Shown: positions 10,001-16,276, counted from the stretch's first letter. The stretch is 21,584 nucleotides of DNA from JBDHTS01 sp044220535 (GCA_044220535.1 JBGAQU010000042.1:1-21584), one strand, 5' to 3'. Notes: generated from the letters alone by a model not told the origin. Made by a program: numbers and translations.

Positions 10001-10244
10001 ACGTCATATACAGCATGTTCTCAACGCCGTTGATCTGCTGCTCCAGGGGGGCAATCACGGCGTTGGCGACGGTTTCGGCGCTGGCGCCTGGATAGGTCGC
10101 CGTCACCTGGATTTCCGGCGGGATGATATTCGGGTACTGCTCCACCGGCAGGCCGCGCATCGCCATCAGGCCGCCAAGCAGCAACACCAGCGACAGAACG
10201 GTCGCGAAGACGGGGCGATGGATAAAGAAGCCTGAAAAATTCAC
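7095..10244 (-). CDS. RND efflux pump permease, HAE1 (AcrB/MexB) family
   Basis: A 1049-residue inner-membrane permease, the normal length for the AcrB/MexB family. It begins MNFSGFFIHRPVFATVLS, the usual first membrane helix, followed by the porter sequence with PNIIPPEIQVTATYPGA (about 39-54). The proton-relay pair Asp410-Asp411 lies in GIVVDDAIIVIENV, and the conserved lysine is in SAKNAILIVEFA near the C-terminal membrane block. Its start is GTG, not ATG, and overlaps the TGA of the adaptor gene (GTGA); an AAGGAACAGG stretch upstream can serve as ribosome-binding site. It pumps drugs, detergents or similar compounds with the adaptor and an outer-membrane TolC protein encoded elsewhere. 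The substrate is not predictable. Confidence 0.95.
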   Translation of the reverse strand: MNFSGFFIHRPVFATVLSLVLLLGGLMAMRGLPVEQYPNIIPPEIQVTATYPGASAETVANAVIAPLEQQINGVENMLYMTSTSTATGVATIRVSFQIGTDPSQAAIDVNNRVKQAEPRLPSLVRTLGVSVVKSSSNIMQVVTMSSTTDRYDSVFVSNYALLNVIDELKRVPGVGNAQLFGAKDYSMRIWLYPDKLAQYNLTPADVQAAIGTQNEAFAAGEFGSEPLKEKQPFTYNVMTEGRLSTPEEFGNIILRAAPDGSALRLKDVARVELGAQDYSFNATFNGKAAVPIGLFLQPGANAVETSLRVEEKMKELAKRFPSGISYAIPFNTTRFVEISIEEVVKTFIEAIFLVTVVIFIFLQNARATVIPVLAVPISIIGTLAGLYLLGFSVNLLTLFGLVLAIGIVVDDAIIVIENVERIMREQHLSPKDAAIKAMREVTSPVIAIVFVLSSVFLPVAFLGGMTGQMYRQFAVTISLAVVLSGFVALTLTPALCAVILKHKEDDRAALPFRIFNTAFGKLTDFYMHGISFFLRHVVIGLVLCGMMLGGAWVLFQRVPAGLVPEEDQGFIIMAYMLPPAASVSRTTAITDVVSQRVMQQPETDSLVTFAGFDIMSGGPKTSGGVSFIMLKDWSQRTKPGEDSQSIAMKFMGLGMDLKDGMAFAFNPPPIMGMSLTGGFEGYIQNRKGASFSELSAVTAKLTDAANKSAELQNVRTTFNDGTPQYFIDLDRDKALSLGVPIDQIYATMQATFGSLYVNDFNLYGRNFRVSLQSDEAFRKSPDDLRHVYVRSNSGNLIPLDTLISIRTVTGPDLVERFNSFTSAKVTGDPKQGFSSGQALAAMERLAKENLPDGFTLEWTGSSYQEKAASGSGTIGFAFGIIMIVLILAAQYERWTLPFAVLTAVPFAVCGGILAIWLRGLNNDLYFQIGLITLIGLSAKNAILIVEFAMMRLRHGDVTIAEAALEAARLRFRPIIMTSLSFMMGCIPLAISSGAGAGSRHAVGTGVIGGMLAATFVATLFIPMFFKLVASISERGNKKAAVHHHEDKTI

Positions 10245-11476
10245 TGTGCCTGTTCCTTTGCCGCCGGAGCCTGTGCAGGATCGGCCTGCGGCGCAGCAGG
10301 CTGTCCTGGCGCTTGCTGCATTTGTCCCGCCGGTTTCGGCTGTTCCGGATTGACCGGCATGCCCGGGATCACTTTGATCACGCCCTTGGTGATCACCTTG
10401 TCACCCGGCTGCAGCCCGCTTTGCACTATCCATTGATCTTTCAGCTGCGCCAGCGTTTTAACGGGCGCGACCATCGCGGTGTTTTTATCGCCAAGCTTAT
10501 AGACGAAAGCCCCTTGCGGCCCCTGCATCACTGCATCCTGCGGCACCAGCAACGCGCCGTGGCAAACCAGCCCCTGCAACGCCACGCGCACGAACTGTCC
10601 CGGCAAGATCGTATGATCGGGATTCGGCATAATGGCGCGGGCGGATATGGTGCCCGTCTGGCGATCCACCGTCATCCCTGTGAAATCGACAAAGCCTTTC
10701 GGCGCATACGCCGTGCCGTCGCCAAACTTCATCACCGTCTCCAGATGCTTCTGGCTTTCCGGCGGAATGCCGCAATGGGTGAATAATTCCTTTTGCCGCA
10801 TGAAGTCGGCGTCGGGATAGGAGAAATCGACATAGATCGGATCAAGCTGTGAAATCCGCGCCAGCAGGCTGGTTTCCGCGCCCGCCGTGACCAGGCTGCC
10901 TTCGGATGCGATTTTTTGCCCTGTGATCCCTGAAATCGGCGCCTTCACCGATGTATAGTCGAGATTAAGCTGCGCCGTCTTCACCTGCGCCTTGGCAAGG
11001 GCGACACCGGCCTGCGCAGCCTCATAAGCGCCTTGCGCATCGTCATAATCCTTGCCGCTGATCGCCTGGCTCTGGAACAGCGCGCCGACGCGCTTCCAGT
11101 TGCGTTCCGCGGATAACAATTGCGCCTGCGCCTGCTGCAATTGCGCCTTCGCCTGGTCCAGCGTTGCCTGATACGGGCGCGGATCGATCTGGAACAACAC
11201 TTGTCCCTGGCTGACAGCCGCGCCGTCCATATAATTCTGGCGCATCAATATGCCGCCGACCTGCGCCCGCACCTCAACCTCGCGGCTGCCTTCGGTGCTG
11301 CCCGCATATTCCTGCTCCAGCCCTACATCGACTGGTGTCATCACCGTTATCTCAACCGAAGCCGGGGGCATGCCGCCCATCCCGCCGCCCTGCTGCGCCT
11401 GCTCGTCCTTGCCCTTGCATCCGGCCAGAACCGCGATGGACAAGAGAGAGAGCGCCAAAATACCTGAAATACGCAT
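10241..11476 (-). CDS. RND pump periplasmic adaptor (membrane fusion) lipoprotein
   Basis: A 411-residue adaptor of the AcrA/MexA family. I use the ATG at 11476: it has AAGGA upstream and gives a lipoprotein signal with lipobox LAGC, lipidated Cys20. An upstream in-frame start would spoil the signal. Domains in order: lipoyl/barrel half-motif around VGGILMRQNYMDGAAVSQGQ, an alpha-helical hairpin rich in Gln/Ala (ATLDQAKAQLQQAQAQL), and the second lipoyl half LDYTSVKAPISGITG. A beta-barrel and membrane-proximal domain follow, then a Pro/Gln/Ala-rich tail from about 377. It links the permease to the outer-membrane channel. It is the first gene of the operon, with a recognisable promoter and no local regulator gene. 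Confidence 0.94.
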   Translation of the reverse strand: MRISGILALSLLSIAVLAGCKGKDEQAQQGGGMGGMPPASVEITVMTPVDVGLEQEYAGSTEGSREVEVRAQVGGILMRQNYMDGAAVSQGQVLFQIDPRPYQATLDQAKAQLQQAQAQLLSAERNWKRVGALFQSQAISGKDYDDAQGAYEAAQAGVALAKAQVKTAQLNLDYTSVKAPISGITGQKIASEGSLVTAGAETSLLARISQLDPIYVDFSYPDADFMRQKELFTHCGIPPESQKHLETVMKFGDGTAYAPKGFVDFTGMTVDRQTGTISARAIMPNPDHTILPGQFVRVALQGLVCHGALLVPQDAVMQGPQGAFVYKLGDKNTAMVAPVKTLAQLKDQWIVQSGLQPGDKVITKGVIKVIPGMPVNPEQPKPAGQMQQAPGQPAAPQADPAQAPAAKEQAQ

Positions 11477-11509
11477 GAATATATCCTTGGGGAAGCACGT
11501 GTCACAGGC

Positions 11510-11537
11510 AATATAGACATTTGGTCGATTTTGTAAA
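11510..11537 (-). promoter_or_regulatory. Sigma70-type promoter of the RND pump operon
   Basis: On the minus strand, TTTACA (11532-11537) and TATATT (11510-11515) are separated by 16 bases. This places the transcript start about 27 bases before the adaptor ATG, and the leader contains the AAGGA ribosome-binding site. No adjacent TetR or MarR gene is present, so the regulator, if any, lies elsewhere. Confidence 0.55.
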
Positions 11538-11758
11538 GAAAAACACAAAAATTTCTTTTCAAATCAGTTTGTTAATAGAGTATGGCGGTCGTGAAAATTA
11601 TCTTTGTTTTTCAATCTCTAAAAGCCGCTGATTATCTATTCGCAGGGTTTTAAAAAATGCTTTGATGCATCCCGCCAACCGTTTCATTTCATTGAAAATT
11701 TCAATTAATCTTAACCGTCTGCCCTCTATGATCGACCTGTCATGATCGAAGCACAGCC

Positions 11759-11968
11759 ATATTCGACACCGTCGACCGCATCCGCCGCGCCATCGAAAGC
11801 GAAAACTGGATCATAGACGGCCACAAACACCCCGTGACCATGAGCTTCGGCGCGGCAACCGCTGTTCCGAACACAACCCTGACCTCTGGCGATGCGACCA
11901 AACGCGCCAACGACGCGCTATATCGCGCAAAAAATAGCGGGCGGAATAGGGTAGAAATCGAAAAATAA
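11759..11968 (+). pseudogene. C-terminal remnant of a GGDEF (diguanylate cyclase) domain
   Basis: The plus strand encodes 69 codons ending in TAA that read as the end of a GGDEF domain: TVDRIRRAIES, then VTMSFGAATAV, then the hallmark ANDALYRAKNSGRNRVEIE. GGDEF domains make the second messenger cyclic di-GMP, but the GG[D/E]EF active site lies upstream of this segment and is missing. In the same frame a TGA lies only ten codons before the recognisable part, and no start codon is present. This is a 5'-deleted fragment, probably left by a rearrangement near the edge of the accessory region. It cannot be active. Confidence 0.8.
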
Positions 11969-11988
11969 TCAGAATTCGTTAGTGGCCT

Positions 11989-12016
11989 GCCACCCGAAGC
12001 TTCAGCGTAGGGTGGC
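11989..12016. repeat. Short inverted repeat with nested GAAGCTTC
   Basis: GCCACCC (11989-11995) pairs with GGGTGGC (12010-12016) around a 14-base loop that contains the palindrome GAAGCTTC. It begins about 20 bases after the GGDEF fragment stop codon. It could be a remnant terminator without a T-run or a small dispersed repeat; the sequence alone does not decide. Confidence 0.35.
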
Positions 12017-12186
12017 GGAGCGGAGCGTCTAAAACGCGAAAAAGTCTCCACTTAACGCGTTGATATTACATCATTTATTCGTTAACGCAACGGAATATTA
12101 TCGGAAAATAGGGGCATTTCTTTGCGATATTGCATTCAAGCGGAATGCAAGCGACTCTTTTCAGGTGATTTGCATGGGGAATGAAT

Positions 12187-12366
12187 ATGATCGAACAGAC
12201 GCCGCCGGATGTCATGACAACAGAAGAACGCCTCAGCGAAATCGCCAGCTTGCTGGCAAGAGCGTGTGAAAGATTGAGAGAAAGGGCAAAGCTGAAAGGT
12301 TATACACGGCTGAGTCCGTACATTACGGGCTTGCACGCGGACAGAAAGCGCAGTCCTTATTTATAA
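12187..12366 (+). CDS. Small hypothetical protein (59 aa)
   Basis: A 59-residue open frame starting at the ATG at 12187, six bases after GGGGA; an ATG two codons earlier would place that site too close. The product is charged and helical in its middle (TTEERLSEIASLLARACERLRERAKLK) with a basic, proline-containing tail. Short proteins with a similar leucine/arginine-rich helix occur near recombinase genes in alphaproteobacterial accessory regions, but I do not recognise a named family. Its last six bases overlap the end of the convergent acetyltransferase gene. Function unknown. Confidence 0.45.
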   Translation: MIEQTPPDVMTTEERLSEIASLLARACERLRERAKLKGYTRLSPYITGLHADRKRSPYL

Positions 12367-12870
12367 ATTTCTGTATTCCAGTCTTATCCGATTTTCTCTT
12401 TTTCCCGGTTTATTTGATACGACAAAACCTGTTTTCTCCAAAACTCGCAAAGATCCTCCGTTATCAGGAAGGCATTCTGCGAAAATGCTGTATTGGGGAT
12501 ATACCGATCTTACAGAATTTATAAGTTCTTTAACTGCTAAAGATGCAATGCCTTTCCCGGTAAATGCTGGATTTACCCAGTAACCAATTTCCAATTCGTT
12601 TTGATCATTCATATGAATGCCGATATTTCCAATGATAACATTATCAGAAAATATCCCATAAACTCTTTCAGCAGAGCTGTTGTTCTTTTCTATCCATTGT
12701 TTTGGAAAAGCACGATCCACCGGATAGGATAAGAAAGAAATGATATTTGCGATTTCAGGAACATTTGTCATTTTATAAAATGCATCTTCATCGCCCAGAC
12801 AAAGAAGACGCATCAGAATGCTTGGCGTATAAATATCTTTTGGTAAATTCTCAATCGATGATTTCATCAT
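12361..12870 (-). CDS. GNAT family N-acetyltransferase (RimJ/RimL type)
   Basis: A 169-residue protein of normal GNAT length. Motif A is visible as ELEIGYWVNPAFTGKGIASLAVKELI (about 91-116), with the acetyl-CoA pyrophosphate loop in FTGKGIA. It is followed by a motif B-like NGGSLRVLEKTGF (about 136-148), where the Asn and Gly are typical of RimJ/RimL-like enzymes that acetylate protein N-termini or small amines. The substrate is unknown. The sequence is clearly more AT-rich than the metal and pump genes, suggesting separate acquisition. Two adjacent ATG codons occur at the start; either may be used. The gene converges on, and overlaps by 6 bases, the small plus-strand gene. Confidence 0.88.
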   Translation of the reverse strand: MMKSSIENLPKDIYTPSILMRLLCLGDEDAFYKMTNVPEIANIISFLSYPVDRAFPKQWIEKNNSSAERVYGIFSDNVIIGNIGIHMNDQNELEIGYWVNPAFTGKGIASLAVKELINSVRSVYPQYSIFAECLPDNGGSLRVLEKTGFVVSNKPGKRENRIRLEYRNL

Positions 12871-13084
12871 TAACTTTCTAACCCTACCGAGAGTTCCTAA
12901 TTTGGACGCTCTGGGTTAATGGCGGAGACGAAGGGAGAACATGTCCAGATTTTAAGTGATTGATCTGGAGTCCTTTTCACCGTTCCCGGATCGACTGATA
13001 TGTTGTTTATGTATCAGTTTTATGTACCAGAACAACGCAAAGGGCAAATGAAATCCCGCTCGCGTTATAGATTGGACGACCATC
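12871..13084. other. Intergenic segment with a tRNA-end-like sequence
   Basis: No gene is supported here. It contains an imperfect inverted repeat (TAACCC at 12879-12884 with GGGTTA at 12913-12918, extended inward by AGAG/CTCT). Directly after it is TGGCGGAGACGAAGGG (12920-12935), which on the minus strand reads like the last bases of a tRNA ending in CCGCCA. The preceding T-loop sequence is not present, so it is not a complete tRNA gene. A 30-codon plus-strand frame at about 12993-13085 has no support. Confidence 0.35.
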
Positions 13085-13981
13085 TCAAATAGTATCGGGC
13101 AATGATAAAGGGGGAACAGTGCGACCTCGTTCAAGATCATAGGCTGCTTTTCTATCCCGTGACTCGAAACGGGCGATACGGTCGTTAAATGTCAAACCGA
13201 AGGGAAATGATGTATGTCGGTTAGCGCCAAAGTTTTTAAGTCCGGTTAGGTTACTTTCAGATAAAAACCTAGAAGCATTCTGTAAAAACTGGTGCAGACG
13301 ACGCAAATCCGTAACGGTACGGCGATAGCCAGCAGCCAATTTGATTGTCGCGTCTTTATCGTCAATCAGTTCGAGCAACATGGCATCGTATGAGTCCGCT
13401 GCCTGTAAGGCCAGACCCTGGAAGAATGTTATTATGCAATTATAGGCCTCAAGCGGATTAAACCGGGGTTCAAAATACTCTTTCCCTTCCAACACATGAA
13501 TGGTCTGAACAATATAATCGCTTTTGTCTATCGCACCTTCGGACTTCAGAAGATCGTGTATTTCGCTGTTGTATTGGAAAACCTCAACATTTAATTTTCC
13601 GCCATTTCTCAAGGCCTTTTGCATTTCCGTAAGAAAACCCCTCATCATTTTGAGTTGGTTACGTCCGTGCATAATCTGTTCACACAAAGGCTCCAGCTTC
13701 GAGACTTCGCCTAAAAGCAACGGTACATGCTGAAGATTATTTTCCAAAAAGTTGCAGGCATTCCTATAGCGATCTTCATAGGTGAGGGCATTATTGGCGT
13801 TTTCAAAATTCTCGGCATCGTGTTTCTTTGCACAACAATGACCTATGAGCCGAACTCGTTTATCCTGAGAAAACCAGTAAAGCGCACCTAGCAAAAATTT
13901 GTCTTGATGACCGCACAGGCTACAACCAATTTTAGCACCAGTTCTTCCGCGATCATTTCGTAAATCAAACCGATGTACCAT
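13085..13981 (-). CDS. Hypothetical protein with Cys/His cluster
   Basis: A 298-residue protein I do not recognise. I prefer the ATG at 13981 (GGGG six bases upstream) over an in-frame TTG at 13999, which lacks a ribosome-binding site. The N-terminus carries CSLCGH (20-25) and GHCCAKKH (47-54), a spacing that could bind one zinc ion in a treble-clef-like fold. The rest is mainly helical, with long charged segments around 60-130 and 190-250, and no signal peptide or membrane helix. Base composition is AT-rich like the neighbouring acetyltransferase and unlike the ars genes. Similar orphan proteins are common on plasmids and phages; DNA or RNA binding is only a guess. Confidence 0.7.
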   Translation of the reverse strand: MVHRFDLRNDRGRTGAKIGCSLCGHQDKFLLGALYWFSQDKRVRLIGHCCAKKHDAENFENANNALTYEDRYRNACNFLENNLQHVPLLLGEVSKLEPLCEQIMHGRNQLKMMRGFLTEMQKALRNGGKLNVEVFQYNSEIHDLLKSEGAIDKSDYIVQTIHVLEGKEYFEPRFNPLEAYNCIITFFQGLALQAADSYDAMLLELIDDKDATIKLAAGYRRTVTDLRRLHQFLQNASRFLSESNLTGLKNFGANRHTSFPFGLTFNDRIARFESRDRKAAYDLERGRTVPPLSLPDTI

Positions 13982-14193
13982 GACGGCCCCATTTAACAAA
14001 TCAGGGGGATGAACGGTACATAGGCCAGGAAAATCCTCTGGCCTTTTGGTTTACTTTATAAATTCTGTAAACTAATTGCGGAAATTAGAGAGAGGCGCTT
14101 CATCAAAAACCAGTTCGTATGAGGCTTCCGATATTACAGCTTCCATCTGCTACCTTTGTTTGCATCCATGCGATTTGCAATACAAAAATGCTA
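13982..14193. other. Intergenic region with two short inverted repeats
   Basis: This stretch lies between the end of the aquaporin gene and the start of the hypothetical gene on the same strand. AGGCCAG (14022-14028) pairs with CTGGCCT (14038-14044) and is followed by a short T-run on the plus strand. GTTTAC (14049-14054) pairs with GTAAAC (14067-14072) in AT-rich sequence that could hold the hypothetical gene's promoter. No clear terminator for the ars operon is seen immediately after its stop codon. Confidence 0.4.
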
Positions 14194-14889
14194 TCAGATG
14201 TTCCCGTTTCGTTCAACACCCGACCTCTTTTTGTCCCACAGCCAACGGATCAGTCCCGCTGCCATGATCGCACCCGCGACCTGCGCGACGATGAAACCCG
14301 GCACATCGACCGGCCTGATACCAGAGAATGTATCCGTCAACGCACGGGCAATGGTGACAGCAGGATTGGCGAACGATGTCGATGACGTAAACCAGTAGCC
14401 TGCGGCAATAAACAGACCAACCGCATACGGCACCGCCTCAGGCCGGGTACGCAGACAGCCGAGAATGGTCGCCAGCAGCCCAAAAGATGCCACGACCTCA
14501 CCCATCCAGACCCCGATGCCGGTGCGTACGTGTGTCGATGCCTGAATGAGCGGCAGGCCGAACATGACATGCGCGAGGATTGTCCCGGCTATACCGCCCG
14601 CGATCTGCACGGCGACATAAGCGGCCAGTTCCTGCCAAGGCATTTTGCCCTGCATGGCGAAGGACAAGCTGACAACAGGGTTAAAATGCGCTCCCGATAT
14701 TTGGCTGAAGATCAGGATTAGCACCACCAGCGCCGCGCCTGTCGCCAGTGTGTTGCCTAACAAGGCTATGGCTGCGTTTCCGCCTGCCAGTTGTTCACCC
14801 ATAATGCCAGAGCCAACAACGACAGCCACCAGCAGGGCCGTGCCAAGCCCTTCAGCAACAAGACGGCGCTTGAGATCAAACTCTTTCAC
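14194..14889 (-). CDS. aqpS: AqpS-like aquaglyceroporin of the arsenic operon
   Basis: A 231-residue major intrinsic protein with six membrane helices and two half-helix motifs: SGAHFNPV (65-72), where the usual NPA is NPV, and FANPA (173-177). The residue after the second NPA is Val, followed by Thr, where water and glycerol channels normally have the filter Arg, so the pore may be wider. In Sinorhizobium meliloti, AqpS lets arsenite made by ArsC leave the cell down its gradient, and the arsC neighbour here supports the same role. The start is GTG, overlapping the arsC TGA (GTGA), so translation is coupled. It is the last gene of the operon, and no ArsB or Acr3 pump is present. Confidence 0.88.
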   Translation of the reverse strand: MKEFDLKRRLVAEGLGTALLVAVVVGSGIMGEQLAGGNAAIALLGNTLATGAALVVLILIFSQISGAHFNPVVSLSFAMQGKMPWQELAAYVAVQIAGGIAGTILAHVMFGLPLIQASTHVRTGIGVWMGEVVASFGLLATILGCLRTRPEAVPYAVGLFIAAGYWFTSSTSFANPAVTIARALTDTFSGIRPVDVPGFIVAQVAGAIMAAGLIRWLWDKKRSGVERNGNI

Positions 14890-15344
14890 GGGGCGTTATG
14901 GCGGGCTGGGGGTGCGGCGTTGATAGATGGCTCCTTCATCATGGTTTCAATCCTGTCACGAAGCATAAAGAATGCCTGATCGAACGCCGCCTCGATTTCC
15001 GCATCGGTGCCGGTCGCCTTGGCGGGATCGGGCGTACTCCAGTGCAGCTTCTTCGGTTTACCGGGGAAGAACGGGCAGCTTTCACCAGCCGCCTGATCGC
15101 ATACGGTGATGACCAGATCGAATGGCTGATCGGCGAACTCATCCCATGATTTGCTGCGCGGCTGGCCGGGGTTTATGCCGTGGCGCTTTAGCGTTTCAAC
15201 GGATTTAGGGTGAACGTAGCCAGCCGGGAAGCTGCCCGCGCTGAATGCCTGATACTGGCCTTCGCCAAGCTGGTTAATCAGCGCCTCGGCCATGACGGAG
15301 CGGCAGGAGTTGCCCGTGCAAAGAACCAGAACGCGGGTTGTCAT
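14886..15344 (-). CDS. arsC: Arsenate reductase, low-molecular-weight phosphatase fold, thioredoxin type
   Basis: A 152-residue enzyme reducing arsenate to arsenite in the cytoplasm. The phosphatase loop CX5R is at 9-15 (CTGNSCR), with nucleophile Cys9. Cys82 and Cys90 in VCDQAAGESCPFFPG match the redox relay cysteines of the thioredoxin-coupled class (Staphylococcus aureus pI258 ArsC: Cys10, 82, 89). The catalytic Asp lies in WSTPDPAKATG (about 106). The C-terminal 15 residues are an extra Ala/Pro tail. Its ATG shares one base with the preceding stop codon (TGATG) and its stop overlaps the aquaporin start. All catalytic residues are present, so it should be active. Confidence 0.94.
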   Translation of the reverse strand: MTTRVLVLCTGNSCRSVMAEALINQLGEGQYQAFSAGSFPAGYVHPKSVETLKRHGINPGQPRSKSWDEFADQPFDLVITVCDQAAGESCPFFPGKPKKLHWSTPDPAKATGTDAEIEAAFDQAFFMLRDRIETMMKEPSINAAPPARHNAP

Positions 15345-15805
15345 CAGCAGCAGCCTCCAGCCTTTTTAGATGGCGCACAGCAAGACTGCGTGGCCTGCGC
15401 TTCTGGTTTGTTTGGAATTCCACACGCATCCTGTGCCAGACAGGCGGTTTGCTTCGGCGTCAGCAGAAAATCCTTGCCGTCGAAATCCAGCCCGAACTTG
15501 CCGATGGTGCCTTGCTGATATTCAACCTCGATGTCCAGATCATCGTCGCCCAGAACCTTGCGCGACAAATTGAGGATATGCAGGAATTTCTGCGGAGCCA
15601 GCCGGTGATCGTAATCGCCCGCCTCCCAAAGTTGGAAGTTGGCGGCGGTTTCCGTCCGCTCCGTACCGCCGCAGTCGATGAAATGCTTCGTGACCAGCCC
15701 GACCTCGGTAACATGGAAATGCGGCGGCAGGATCGAGCCGTCCGGCAGTTTGAAATTGATCGCGGTCAGGCCCGCCAGATGATCTTTGATTTCGGAAAGT
15801 CTCAT
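15344..15805 (-). CDS. DUF6428-like protein with cysteine-rich tail, ars operon
   Basis: A 153-residue cytoplasmic protein resembling the DUF6428 family, which I recall as a neighbour of ArsR and ArsC in several phyla. The conserved-looking core is PPHFHVTEVGLVTKHFIDCGG (about 27-47), then NFQLWEAGDYDHRLAPQKFL (about 56-75), with several His residues and Cys45. The C-terminus holds Cys122 and Cys128 followed by paired cysteines at 142-143 and 152-153. Such a tail could bind arsenite or another soft metal; this is inference. The gene starts inside the arsR stop codon (ATGA) and ends on the arsC start, so it is made with both. The family assignment is from memory and unverified. Confidence 0.7.
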   Translation of the reverse strand: MRLSEIKDHLAGLTAINFKLPDGSILPPHFHVTEVGLVTKHFIDCGGTERTETAANFQLWEAGDYDHRLAPQKFLHILNLSRKVLGDDDLDIEVEYQQGTIGKFGLDFDGKDFLLTPKQTACLAQDACGIPNKPEAQATQSCCAPSKKAGGCC

Positions 15806-16173
15806 GCTTTTTTTCCTTTCGGCTGGCAGCAGTTGGCTAATTCGATGACGGAACGCCCGCTTTTCTTGTCGCTACGGATGCTGGCGAACTCGACATTGCA
15901 GCAATCCTCGACCATGTAGCGGATCAGGCCGGTAAAGAAATCAAAGTTGGCGCTGTAGATGATCGACCGCCCTTCACGCCGGGACAGGACCAGGCTGGCG
16001 TTGCTCATGTGCGAGAGGTGGAACGACAGGGTGTTATGGGGAATACCCAGTTTCTCGCTTAACGTTCCTGCGGCTGCGCCCTCCGTCCCCTCTTCAACCA
16101 GCAGGCGGAATACGCGCAGGCGGGTTTCCTGCGACAGCGCATCAAAGGCGATAAGGGCTTCCTGAATGTCCAT
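15802..16173 (-). CDS. arsR: ArsR family arsenic-responsive repressor
   Basis: A 123-residue winged-helix repressor. The fold is seen from FDALSQETRLRVFRLLVEEG (about 10-29), the recognition helix region IPHNTLSFHLSHM (about 44-56) and the wing SRREGRSIIYSAN (about 64-76). The classical ELCVCD metal site in the recognition helix is absent. Instead a Cys91-Cys92 pair follows the wing helix, with another pair at 115-116. This resembles the ArsR type of Acidithiobacillus, which binds arsenite through cysteines after the winged helix. It should repress its own operon through the palindrome overlapping its promoter. It is first in a four-gene operon with overlapping starts and stops. Confidence 0.93.
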   Translation of the reverse strand: MDIQEALIAFDALSQETRLRVFRLLVEEGTEGAAAGTLSEKLGIPHNTLSFHLSHMSNASLVLSRREGRSIIYSANFDFFTGLIRYMVEDCCNVEFASIRSDKKSGRSVIELANCCQPKGKKA

Positions 16174-16174
16174 A

Positions 16175-16192
16175 TGTCCAGAATAATGGACA
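16175..16192. promoter_or_regulatory. ArsR operator palindrome
   Basis: TGTCCA-N6-TGGACA is a perfect 6+6 inverted repeat covering the -10 box of the ars promoter and the bases just before the arsR start. Its position is right for an ArsR repressor to block RNA polymerase until arsenite releases it. A third half-site-like TGGACAT follows in the first codons of arsR. Confidence 0.6.
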
Positions 16193-16208
16193 GATTATCA
16201 GGAGTCAA
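16180..16208 (-). promoter_or_regulatory. ars operon promoter
   Basis: On the minus strand, TTGACT (16203-16208) and TATTCT (16180-16185) are separated by 17 bases. Transcription would begin about seven bases past the -10 box, at or next to the A of the arsR ATG (16173). No ribosome-binding site is visible, which fits a leaderless message. Confidence 0.65.
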
Positions 16209-16215
16209 ATTGGTT

Positions 16216-16236
16216 CCGATAAGAAAAGTTTATCGG
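16216..16236. repeat. Inverted repeat between the two metal operons
   Basis: CCGATAA (16216-16222) and TTATCGG (16230-16236) form a perfect 7-bp inverted repeat with a 7-base gap. It lies after the MerT-like gene and just upstream of the ars -35 box. No T-run follows on either strand, so it is a poor terminator; an operator or a transcript-stabilising hairpin is possible. Confidence 0.45.
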
Positions 16237-16276
16237 ATGTTATACGCCTCGTCTCATCCCTCAAAAGCCAACCGCC

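Larger units (their letters stand above)
11538..12186. other. Gene-poor stretch around the GGDEF remnant
   Basis: Apart from the GGDEF fragment, this stretch holds no gene I can support. Bases about 11550-11730 are AT-rich and lie upstream of the pump promoter. Bases 12050-12180 are AT-rich leader sequence before the small downstream gene. A short inverted repeat at 11989-12016 is listed separately. Confidence 0.5.

Noticed and set aside
11740..12051. A 103-codon minus-strand open frame
   Set aside because: It is antisense to the GGDEF remnant, whose plus-strand reading has an unmistakable family ending.
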